The translations under genes and the position numbers were made by a program. A stretch of 64,000 nt of DNA from Syngnathus acus (lineage: Eukaryota > Chordata > Actinopteri > Syngnathiformes > Syngnathidae): assembly GCF_901709675.1 (NCBI RefSeq), contig NC_051095.1, positions 13,031,456 through 13,095,455 on the forward strand, written 5' to 3'. Under the pieces are notes generated by a model that had not been told where the DNA came from, made no database searches, and worked only from the letters and a program-made list of their open reading frames with translations. Of this stretch, positions 11,961 to 22,862 are shown piece after piece; positions within the stretch are counted from its first letter, which is position 1, and every line of letters begins with the position of its first letter.

Positions 11961-13799
11961 TTGGTGGAGCAAACCATTTTTAAGCTAAATGGGCAGCGTG
12001 GCCTACTATATTTTTGTTGATAAAATGTTACATAGTATTGTCTGGTTTTTACACTTCCCAAGCTTGTTTTAAAAGGACATACACAAAATACAATAGGAAG
12101 ATCTCAAATTATGGGTGTACTTGAATTTTTTTAGTGTCAAAAACTGGGTTGGACAAATCTCTATGGTGAACATCAAGAAAAACAAGTGCATTGCGAAAAG
12201 GCTTTTTCTTTTTTAGGATAGTGCTTTTTGCTCTGTAATAGTCCCAAAGAACACCCTGGGCAGTGTAAGAATGAGACACAACGATAAAATGCCAGCTGAA
12301 TAACTGAAGTGATGGTTATCTATTGCCAAGGAAGAAAAAATTCTTACTGAGAAGATCCACAGTAACTACACTACATTTCCATTTAGCTATGTGGCGTGCA
12401 TTATTTTCACAATTCAGTCAATGCTTTTATAAACCCGCTTGCTCTATTGGATTGCCAGTTATAATGCAAGGAGGTAGCACTGCTTATATTGCTTTAAATA
12501 TCCTGAAGCAGTTTAGTGCATTTGAACAGAGTAGTAAATAATTGATTTGGATGTTGTTGCCTTGCAAATGCAGCATGTTGACATACTACTTTTATTGCAT
12601 ATGTGCGCCACACAAGCCTTTATTAGCAAAAGGTATTAACTACTTGGTGATCACTCACTTAGTTGACTAGATATTGTGCAACATCATTCAGTTGTTTGTC
12701 GCAGATGATAAAGAATATATGTCTGTGAGTATTGGGCTACTGTGTTCCAATATTCGTTGCTTAAATGGTAATAATAATGCAGCACAGATGCTATTCAACC
12801 CGTAACAACTTGATTTGTGTCTTAGACACTTCATTTGAGTGTCCAAGGATGCAAATGCTGTTCTAAGGAATTTCCACGTCCTTGTCTATGTATTTGTCCT
12901 CTTGTATATTCGAAGGCAACCACATACACACTTATAATGAGAACTCTTTCTCCGTAAACCTTCTGTTCTATGGGTCAGGGAAACTTGTGCAAAATGCGTG
13001 AAATAGAGGGAAGCGGCCTTCTCATTTGTTCTTTGCTGTGAGGACAAAAACATTTTCGGGGACTCCAAACAAAACAGAGATGAATCATTCTTCTAAGTAA
13101 TAATTTCCTTTGTTAATTTCTTATAAAAGTAAACGGGTTCTTGCTGAGCAAACGTGCTGCCATTTGGCAACATTTCATGGGACTCTGCTTATTAGGTTTT
13201 GCATAGTCCAAAGCAAGCAACAAGCAATTTTATGCATGGCTGGGGAAATAAAAAAGATAACAGAGATAGTTACATAATCAATTAGCAGTGTCAATACTGC
13301 AATGACTTAGGGTGAGGTTGTCTCGTCTGAGTCCTCAAATTGCCTCTGCTTGTCAATTTACCTCTTGACACTAAATCATTTTGGAATGTGTGTGTTTTAT
13401 CTGGAATTTGGGAGATTGTGGCACATATATGGTTTAACCCAGTTTTACTTGAGAAAATAATTGCCTTTGCAGGGCCATTAAGTTGATACCGTAAGGGATA
13501 ACTAGACCGTAAATTACAGCAACAGTGTTTGCACTAATAGTTCCTGTAGGAATATGACTGCCATATTTTTCATTAGCGGAAGCGCGGAAGAAAATGAAAG
13601 AACCGAACCTGATTTCAAATGACAATTAGCGGCACCGTTTAATGTTTGATTCTTAATGCCGTGCCAGCTAATAAAAATAGAAATAACTAACTCACGACAG
13701 TTAAATCCCTGAAGGAAAACACCTTATCAACACTGACATGAACTAATGACAACTCTTCAACAATATATGCAGCAAATATTTTAGGACTGCCCACACAGA

Positions 13800-14449
13800 C
13801 ATGACAATGGATATTTGAACATAAAATTGTGAGAAAATATTTCTTCATTTCATTTATTTGTTTGTGAGCAGAACAAAATGTATACAAGAAGCCAAACAAC
13901 AGCGCAAATGTATTATTACATTTAAAATGTTCACGGCAACCAAAAAAAAAAAAAGCAATCGCCATGTACACCAGCAAGATATTGCTTGGTGTTTTATTTG
14001 GGAGTGAGAGAGATTGAGAGAGATGTCTGATGTGGGCATTCCACAACAACATATATTCCTTAACGGTTTTTAGTTGTTCATCAATTACGGGTTGCTTTCA
14101 TTGTTACCAAATATCCATACTTGTTTTTTATTTACACGTAGAATGATGTACTTTGTCACGATGCATAAATATTTGATTGGGTTCTCAATTTACTGTGCTC
14201 ACAAGTCGGTTATAATTGTCACGACTGTAGAAACGTTTGCGTCATTTACAAACAAAATTTGTTTTATATTTCGATACACTGTCTTTTGTGTGCAAGTCAA
14301 ATAGCTGAGGACCCAGCACGGAACCCTGAGGAACACCATAAGCAACACCAAGTCACTGTTTGAGGTCAAGAAATATTCCTATTTGTTTCTTTTTATCCAG
14401 TGTGTTTATTTCATCAACTGCTTTAATTCGAGTCTTTGATGTGGTCATT
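13800..14449 (-). pseudogene. Decayed LINE reverse transcriptase fragment, copy 1
   Basis: Read on the minus strand, 14448 down to about 14290 gives a peptide with KAVDEINTL, then GIFLDLKQ (motif A, catalytic Asp context), a stop, and directly GVPQGSVLGPQLFDL (motif B region). The expected 60-80 residues between these motifs are missing, so an internal deletion is inferred. Farther downstream, frames with many stops still show KYIILRVNKKQV-like and GCREHFK-like pieces in the order expected for the rest of a reverse transcriptase. This is a different, older LINE lineage than the Rex3-like copy at 2.7-5.2 kb. It is non-functional. Confidence 0.6.
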
Positions 14450-16804
14450 TTAGTTCGGAAGCTCTAAAGGCATTCATTTAATATAAATAACAATTCTTTT
14501 AGGCATATATTTTTTATTCTATGCAACAACAAAAAATAGAATTACTGCAAATTACTGGGTCACATATATGGGATTTAATTTCTTTGTTGTGTTTGTTGAT
14601 CAGGTGACTTTGTATTCAAAGTAATCTAGGAGCAACTGAAATCAGTCCACCAATGCCTTTCTTTCAGGTCCTGATTGGCTACAATGGCCACCACATGTTG
14701 ATTTGGTATGTGTTTAACAGAAAAAGCATTTTTACAGGGACTTTGGTTTAATTACCCACAGCCAGAGAGTGACAAAAATGTTTTTTACATATAGACATCA
14801 CTTTATTTGGCAGTCCTACTGAGCCAGGCAAAGCACCAGAGGGTGCTGGTGATGAGTCTGCACCCAGGCTGAGACCCGAGGGGCCCATCCAGGCTTCTAC
14901 GGCTGCTCTGCGACGTGCCCATTAAAATATGTTTATTTTTAACTTGGCATGGGAGTGGATGTTTATCACACCCTGGTCTTGAGAGAGTGTAGAAGGCTCT
15001 TCAGCCCGGTAATGTTTCCAATTCCTAAATGGCGGTCGTCTGAAGAATGAAACGAGACTTCTTAATGGTAGTCACCATTCAACGTGTCTACTTATTCGCC
15101 CATCTACACCACCTTGACTGCAAAATGATTGTTGCTTCATATATTTGCCACAATGATTCGTGCTCCACTAATAGCCAAACACAGGCTGCAGAATCAAAGC
15201 GTATGCTTTACATTGAGATTGCAGACTTGCAACATTTCAGTTCAAAACGCTTTGAAGTTGTTTTGAAAAATGCATTTGAGGAGGAATAACTCGCAAGGGT
15301 GGATGAATTTGGCGAAAAATCAATCAAACGCACATCCACAGACACACGTTAACGCTAATCATAAAGAGCTTGTGAAAGTGAAAGCAGCAAAGATATCATG
15401 GTGAATGTACAAATGTGTGAATGTGTTTACAAAAGTTCCAGTTCGTGCATCTGATAAATCTCATCAAAAAGTTGTATACAACTGTATTTTCTAGTCATCA
15501 AGGGACGAATGGGGCACTAAATAGGGAGGTATTATTTTTCACATGAGACTGGGCTGTACTTCATTCGATCTGGCTGCTCCAGAAGAGACTGGAGCTGAAA
15601 TACACCATTGTCCCGCAGTCATTATAAATTCAGTTCATTCCCACCAAATCAAGCTACAAATTAGAGCGTTTAAGCATGATGTGGGGAAAAAAATGAAGTG
15701 TTAATAAAATTAATGAGGCATCGGGGGGATGGTGAACATTAGAAAGAGTGGAACGTGATGAGTAGAGACAGTGGTGGGAGTTTGTCTTTCGAACTAACTC
15801 GTCTGATGAATCATCCACAACTGGCATGAGGCCTCTTGGCAAAGGGTGACTTAAACAAGGAGGCTCCCTTGTGAGACTCAACCGCCCCATGTGGAGAGAT
15901 TATCCATTTAACATTTGTTTGAATCAAATTCAAGCCACAAGCAAGGCGGCAATTCGAGGTTTTGGCAACTATTACAACGTTACATTAATACGATACTATC
16001 ATGTTAGATTGACTCATGCTCATATTGATCCTTACCTGACACAACATGCAACTAAAAATTATTTTATGGGAGGCAGAATTTGCTTGGAAGTCCAGTGGGC
16101 AAGAAACAAAGACGACCAAAACAAACACTATTGCAGGACACATACATTCAAATGCAGACAGTGTCAGTGGGTAACCATGACGACGCTAAGGTTTGTTACT
16201 GAAACCTAGTTAATTAGACAGCTGGAGTAACGTCGATACTCGAAGTGTGGAAGTGTTACAGCGTCAGTTTAAATCCACATTCACACAACAAATCGGAAAA
16301 GTGGGATGCAACTACTATATTAAAACAGCTTTTCTTCTTCAGCAGTATTAAAAGACTAATCGAGATAGCTTATGGTGCGTCGACTAAATAAAGCGTGCTG
16401 CCAAGGCACACCAATTATCGCATCAGGGTGATAAGTTATACAAGTACATCTGGAGGGAGAGGGGGAGCGAGTAGGGAGGAGAGGTGTCGGGGGATGGGGT
16501 GGGGGGAGCCAGCACGCGAACGGGAGAGAGATGAAGTGAAAGTGAGTTGAGAGTGGAGAGAGGAAGACGCGGGACTAAATTTGCCTGGAACATAAAACAA
16601 GATGGAGTGTATTTCTTTCTCGGGAGGTAAGTAATCTCCGTGAGGGGTGGGGGTGGGGTGCAGAGGAACAGGAATGAAGGGATGAAGGCTGGAGGGCCTG
16701 AGATTGATGCTTCAGTGAAGGACAAAAGCTAAATATCTTAAACATGGTAGGATCCAGGAGGAAGGTGTTGATTTGACAAAGAGGATGTAAGAGGACAAAG
16801 CACT

Positions 16805-16812
16805 CGTGTGTG

Positions 16813-16850
<38 letters not shown>

Positions 16851-16870
16851 CGTGCGTGTGTGTGCGTGTG
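16805..16870. repeat. Interrupted (TG)n microsatellite, copy 2
   Basis: The same length and the same interruptions as 11151-11216. Confidence 0.9.
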
Positions 16871-17195
16871 GGGAAGTGTTTGAATAGCGGATTCAATTAT
16901 AAATAATGATGATGATTATGGTTCTTTACAAAAAATCTCCAATCTCCTAAGCACAAAGCTTTATTAAAGCAGCATTTTCTCTTTGCAACTGTGCAGCTCT
17001 CCGCCTTATTTTTCTCCCCCTCCTTCTCTTATTCCCAAAGCCCCAATGCAACTTGTTTGTGTATTCCTACTTCTGCCTGCTGCTTTCTGCTCTCCCCACG
17101 ACGCCGTGGCCAAGCCGCCACTCTACTTTACGGGCACATTATCTTTTTTAGTTATTTTTGACAAGAGAATGTCAATCAATTTTGTCAAAGTGTCC

Positions 17196-17614
17196 TTAAA
17201 GGGGACGTCAATCCAAGATGTCAAAACTTTCTGTTTCATCTAAAATTGGCATATTCTTAACATTGATTTTAAAACTTTCGTCTACCAAGTGTTTATTCTA
17301 AAAAAAAAAAAAAACCATTCAAAATGTGGCATTTACTCACCTAAGAAGCCAATTTATTTTTATTTTCTTTTAAATCCTTTATAATAACAAGTTTAATGCA
17401 TCTCCACTCGTCTTAACACGGCATTCTTATGAATACCACATGTATGAATTAAGCAGTATAATCCACCAAATTTTAATCCATCTCAGGGGTCGGCCATTTT
17501 GCCACTTGCTGTCAATTGAAAATGTCAAGACAGTGCCTAAGGCCTCAATTAACAACCAGCACGGCTTACCTGTTTCCAGGGTTTGGCCATGAGATGTTCA
17601 CAAGCTTGGATGGA
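17196..17614 (+). mobile_element. TTAA-type non-autonomous DNA element, copy 2
   Basis: The duplicate of 11542-11960, carried along with the 5.65-kb unit; it is not an independent insertion. Confidence 0.5.
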
Positions 17615-19453
17615 TTGGTGGAGCAAACCATTTTTAAGCTAAATGGGCAGCGTGGCCTACTATATTTTTGTTGATAAAATGTTACATAGTATTGTCTGGT
17701 TTTTACACTTCCCAAGCTTGTTTTAAAAGGACATACACAAAATACAATAGGAAGATCTCAAATTATGGGTGTACTTGAATTTTTTTAGTGTCAAAAACTG
17801 GGTTGGACAAATCTCTATGGTGAACATCAAGAAAAACAAGTGCATTGCGAAAAGGCTTTTTCTTTTTTAGGATAGTGCTTTTTGCTCTGTAATAGTCCCA
17901 AAGAACACCCTGGGCAGTGTAAGAATGAGACACAACGATAAAATGCCAGCTGAATAACTGAAGTGATGGTTATCTATTGCCAAGGAAGAAAAAATTCTTA
18001 CTGAGAAGATCCACAGTAACTACACTACATTTCCATTTAGCTATGTGGCGTGCATTATTTTCACAATTCAGTCAATGCTTTTATAAACCCGCTTGCTCTA
18101 TTGGATTGCCAGTTATAATGCAAGGAGGTAGCACTGCTTATATTGCTTTAAATATCCTGAAGCAGTTTAGTGCATTTGAACAGAGTAGTAAATAATTGAT
18201 TTGGATGTTGTTGCCTTGCAAATGCAGCATGTTGACATACTACTTTTATTGCATATGTGCGCCACACAAGCCTTTATTAGCAAAAGGTATTAACTACTTG
18301 GTGATCACTCACTTAGTTGACTAGATATTGTGCAACATCATTCAGTTGTTTGTCGCAGATGATAAAGAATATATGTCTGTGAGTATTGGGCTACTGTGTT
18401 CCAATATTCGTTGCTTAAATGGTAATAATAATGCAGCACAGATGCTATTCAACCCGTAACAACTTGATTTGTGTCTTAGACACTTCATTTGAGTGTCCAA
18501 GGATGCAAATGCTGTTCTAAGGAATTTCCACGTCCTTGTCTATGTATTTGTCCTCTTGTATATTCGAAGGCAACCACATACACACTTATAATGAGAACTC
18601 TTTCTCCGTAAACCTTCTGTTCTATGGGTCAGGGAAACTTGTGCAAAATGCGTGAAATAGAGGGAAGCGGCCTTCTCATTTGTTCTTTGCTGTGAGGACA
18701 AAAACATTTTCGGGGACTCCAAACAAAACAGAGATGAATCATTCTTCTAAGTAATAATTTCCTTTGTTAATTTCTTATAAAAGTAAACGGGTTCTTGCTG
18801 AGCAAACGTGCTGCCATTTGGCAACATTTCATGGGACTCTGCTTATTAGGTTTTGCATAGTCCAAAGCAAGCAACAAGCAATTTTATGCATGGCTGGGGA
18901 AATAAAAAAGATAACAGAGATAGTTACATAATCAATTAGCAGTGTCAATACTGCAATGACTTAGGGTGAGGTTGTCTCGTCTGAGTCCTCAAATTGCCTC
19001 TGCTTGTCAATTTACCTCTTGACACTAAATCATTTTGGAATGTGTGTGTTTTATCTGGAATTTGGGAGATTGTGGCACATATATGGTTTAACCCAGTTTT
19101 ACTTGAGAAAATAATTGCCTTTGCAGGGCCATTAAGTTGATACCGTAAGGGATAACTAGACCGTAAATTACAGCAACAGTGTTTGCACTAATAGTTCCTG
19201 TAGGAATATGACTGCCATATTTTTCATTAGCGGAAGCGCGGAAGAAAATGAAAGAACCGAACCTGATTTCAAATGACAATTAGCGGCACCGTTTAATGTT
19301 TGATTCTTAATGCCGTGCCAGCTAATAAAAATAGAAATAACTAACTCACGACAGTTAAATCCCTGAAGGAAAACACCTTATCAACACTGACATGAACTAA
19401 TGACAACTCTTCAACAATATATGCAGCAAATATTTTAGGACTGCCCACACAGA

Positions 19454-20102
19454 CATGACAATGGATATTTGAACATAAAATTGTGAGAAAATATTTCTTC
19501 ATTTCATTTATTTGTTTGTGAGCAGAACAAAATGTATACAAGAAGCCAAACAACAGCGCAAATGTATTATTACATTTAAAATGTTCACGGCAACCAAAAA
19601 AAAAAAAGCAATCGCCATGTACACCAGCAAGATATTGCTTGGTGTTTTATTTGGGAGTGAGAGAGATTGAGAGAGATGTCTGATGTGGGCATTCCACAAC
19701 AACATATATTCCTTAACGGTTTTTAGTTGTTCATCAATTACGGGTTGCTTTCATTGTTACCAAATATCCATACTTGTTTTTTATTTACACGTAGAATGAT
19801 GTACTTTGTCACGATGCATAAATATTTGATTGGGTTCTCAATTTACTGTGCTCACAAGTCGGTTATAATTGTCACGACTGTAGAAACGTTTGCGTCATTT
19901 ACAAACAAAATTTGTTTTATATTTCGATACACTGTCTTTTGTGTGCAAGTCAAATAGCTGAGGACCCAGCACGGAACCCTGAGGAACACCATAAGCAACA
20001 CCAAGTCACTGTTTGAGGTCAAGAAATATTCCTATTTGTTTCTTTTTATCCAGTGTGTTTATTTCATCAACTGCTTTAATTCGAGTCTTTGATGTGGTCA
20101 TT
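19454..20102 (-). pseudogene. Decayed LINE reverse transcriptase fragment, copy 2
   Basis: The duplicate of 13800-14449, including the same stop before GVPQGSVLGP and the same internal deletion. The A-run indel that distinguishes the two duplication copies falls inside this fragment. Confidence 0.6.
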
Positions 20103-20640
20103 TTAGTTCGGAAGCTCTAAAGGCATTCATTTAATATAAATAACAATTCTTTTAGGCATATATTTTTTATTCTATGCAACAACAAAAAATAGAATTACTG
20201 CAAATTACTGGGTCACATATATGGGATTTAATTTCTTTGTTGTGTTTGTTGATCAGGTGACTTTGTATTCAAAGTAATCTAGGAGCAACTGAAATCAGTC
20301 CACCAATGCCTTTCTTTCAGGTCCTGATTGGCTACAATGGCCACCACATGTTGATTTGGTATGTGTTTAACAGAAAAAGCATTTTTACAGGGACTTTGGT
20401 TTAATTACCCACAGCCAGAGAGTGACAAAAATGTTTTTTACATATAGACATCACTTTATTTGGCAGTCCTACTGAGCCAGGCAAAGCACCAGAGGGTGCT
20501 GGTGATGAGTCTGCACCCAGGCTGAGACCCGAGGGGCCCATCCAGGCTTCTACGGCTGCTCTGCGACGTGCCCATTAAAATATGTTTATTTTTAACTTGG
20601 CATGGGAGTGGATGTTTATCACACCCTGGTCTTGAGAGAG

Positions 20641-21058
20641 GGGCATTGTTGTGTACAGTACACAGCACCCAAAGGGGCAAAGTGTGCTTTTGTGAAGGCT
20701 CAAAGGCACACACTGATGTGTCTTTGCAGCAGTTAAAAATCATCAAGCTCCCATTCTGAACGAACAAGTGATCCGCAGATGACTTCCCCACAGCAGCAAA
20801 GTGTCACCGAGTGCATATGTGTTTTTATTAAGTCTTCTATTGTTTTTGGCAAGCATGACACATATTGCCGTCCCGTATGACTTCAAACCAACTGTCAAAG
20901 GAGGCTCCAAACTGGCTGCATGTCAGCCCTAGAATCACACATTTCATGTGTGCATGTGTGTATACCTGTCAGACTAACACTCAGTGAGATGTTGTACTCA
21001 CTGGACCGTGGCGACCTGCTGAACCTGTAACTGAGCTCATAGAGCACAGTAAAAGTAG

Positions 21059-21060
<2 letters not shown>
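20641..21060. other. Unique sequence after the duplication
   Basis: I see no gene or recognisable repeat. It separates the second duplication copy from the long (AC)n tract. Confidence 0.5.

Positions 21061-21140
<80 letters not shown>
21061..21140. repeat. (AC)40 microsatellite
   Basis: Eighty bases of perfect AC repeat. Confidence 0.97.
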
Positions 21141-21143
<3 letters not shown>

Positions 21144-21439
21144 AATACCGAACACACTTCATACACACTCTAAAAATAAATATAAGCGTTCCAAGTCAAA
21201 AGACATAAACAGACAGCCTTCAAGTACCACACACACATGTACAAAATTTGACATATTGAAATGTATCCAAACACACTTTTTTTTGTACACACATTAGTGC
21301 ATATGAACACGCAAAAGATTTTAGATAATTCACAGTAAAAGCGTGGATTATACAATACGTACATGCATCGCCTAAGGCGTCCATTATGCACACACACTAC
21401 TCACACACGAAGACACGCATTTCATAGCGTAGTCTACAC

Positions 21440-21780
21440 GTGCACTAATGCAAATATTCGCGATTTCGCTGTCCGTGATATAAAGGGGGAATACTACTCA
21501 GTATAGGATTTGTAATGAATGTGCACAGTCGCGCACACTGGACCCACGGGTCCTGACGAGGGCGTGCGTACGCGCGCACACAGCACGCGCGCAGCCACGA
21601 CAGTATCAACACACAATTATCAATGCAGGGTTCGCACTTACACGGATCGCATTCATAACGCACACGCATTCATAACGCACACAAAGCGCTGACAAAAGCG
21701 CGTTGCAAAAGGACGCGCGCGCACCGCTCGGTAGGACTCAGACGAGTGAGGAGGAGCAGACAGCAAAGTGCGCCTAAGGT
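21440..21780 (+). promoter_or_regulatory. CpG-rich putative promoter region
   Basis: CpG dinucleotides are dense here (for example GTACGCGCGCACACAG near 21570 and GGACGCGCGCGCACCGCTCG near 21712), in sharp contrast to the CpG-poor DNA on both sides. The region lies just upstream of a candidate exon with a strong splice donor on the plus strand. I see no convincing TATA box at a fixed distance, as is usual for CpG-type promoters. The link to flrt1, which begins coding 28 kb downstream, is inferred from orientation and from the splice acceptor in front of its coding exon. It could instead serve an unseen transcript. Confidence 0.4.
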
Positions 21781-22067
21781 GAGCAAAGTTGCTCCTCAAC
21801 GGATCAGGTTAGGGTTCCAGTCAAGAAGTGCTTTGCGTCGAGTAGCTAGAGAAGTCGGTTGAAAAAAGAAGACTTTTGGGCGCGCGCACGCCACTATTTT
21901 GCGCTCAGGGAGGGACACTGCGCCCTTTGACGAGGAAGAGGAGAAGGAGGAGGTGGAGGAAGAGGAGGCTGCACGGTGGTGTGCGCGATGACGAGATGCT
22001 GTTGTGGACTTGCAGGGCAGCCAAGTGGACTCGAGTGGACCGTGGCTGCGAAAACACTTCCTCCGAG
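21781..22067 (+). other. Candidate first non-coding exon of flrt1
   Basis: A GC- and purine-rich stretch (GAGGAGAAGGAGGAGG-like near 21940) ends at TCCGAG|GTGAGTG, an almost ideal splice donor with GT at 22068-22069. The left edge is arbitrary because the transcription start cannot be read. A second plausible donor, CCTAAG|GTGAGC, has its GT at 21779-21780, so an alternative shorter first exon is possible. A 94-codon frame in this stretch is arginine- and tryptophan-rich low-complexity sequence and probably not coding. Confidence 0.38.
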
Positions 22068-22635
22068 GTGAGTGCGTCTATCTGCTCTCGCTTTAACGCT
22101 GCGACGTGGCGCTGGTTTAAGGTGACGGTGACAAATGGTGCGCATCGCAGGGCTGGATGAGCTGCGGTCGGCGCAGGGGAGGAGAAGTCGCTCCATCGCG
22201 ATTTGACGGAGCCGATTAAATGCGTGTTAGGTTAGAGGATGCTTTTGTCACGGGAACCCCAGCGGGAGTCAAAAAGTGAAGAGGAAGACGTGGGGGCGAA
22301 GGTAGGATGCGTGTCGGCTTCATGAAGCTTCCGAAGGCAGGCTGCGCTTTTTGAAAGCTTTTATTCTTCTTTTCTTGTCAGCCTACTGATGCTAAACATG
22401 AGAAACGTGCATTTGAACGTATCTGCTTTTATATACGGACGGTATGGGGTCGTTAGAGACAGTTGGTAAGATTAAAGTGAGAGATAATACTTTGAGGAAT
22501 TGCGTGGGCTTTTTTCCTCATCCTCGCTGCACGTTTGTGTCACTTGTGTGACACAAAATTGTGTGTTTGTGCTTGTGTGTGTTCCCCAGTGGACATGCCC
22601 TTCTTATGTTCTACTTGCAGCACCTGCAACCTCTC

Positions 22636-22647
22636 TCCCTTTCTCTT

Positions 22648-22685
<38 letters not shown>

Positions 22686-22780
22686 GCACGCACGCACACG
22701 CACACACACGCGCACACACACACGCTGCTCAACTCATCTCAGGCAGTAAACACACACACACACACACACACAAAACATAC

Positions 22781-22837
<57 letters not shown>

Positions 22838-22862
22838 CACACACACACACACACACAACACA
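22636..22862. repeat. Compound (CT)n-(CA)n-(AT)n-(CA)n microsatellite
   Basis: Successive blocks of CT (about 22650-22680), CACG/CA, a short unique piece, CA (22750-22772), AT (about 22788-22832) and CA again. The peptide frames through it are artefacts of the repeats. Confidence 0.93.

Larger units (their letters stand above)
9336..14987 (+). repeat. 5.65-kb tandem duplication, copy 1
   Basis: The unit beginning TAGAAGGCTCTTCAGCC at 9336 is repeated head-to-tail from 14990. Every frame that I compared is identical, and positions keep an offset of 5654 bases until an A-run near 13942, which has 13 A here and 12 in the second copy; after that the offset is 5653. Even an interrupted (TG)n tract has the same length in both copies. 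The unit holds no supported host gene. It contains a TTAA-type element, a TG microsatellite and a decayed reverse-transcriptase fragment, all duplicated with it. It ends in GAGAGAG at 14987, followed by two bases (TG) that belong to neither copy. Confidence 0.93.
14990..20640 (+). repeat. 5.65-kb tandem duplication, copy 2
   Basis: The direct repeat of 9336-14987. The first base matches 9336. The last matching bases are GAGAGAG at 20634-20640, after which unique sequence GGGCATTG begins. The only difference that I found is one A fewer in the A-run near 19600. I compared translated frames and selected nucleotide lines, not every base. Confidence 0.93.

Noticed and set aside
20456-20791. 111-codon minus-strand frame spanning the end of duplication copy 2
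   Set aside because: It crosses the duplication boundary, so it cannot be an ancient conserved gene in this form; no domain recognised.
20895-21155. Cys-Val repeat frame on the minus strand
   Set aside because: Translation of the (AC)40 tract. Similar frames at 43015-43231 and 47961-48212 are rejected for the same reason.
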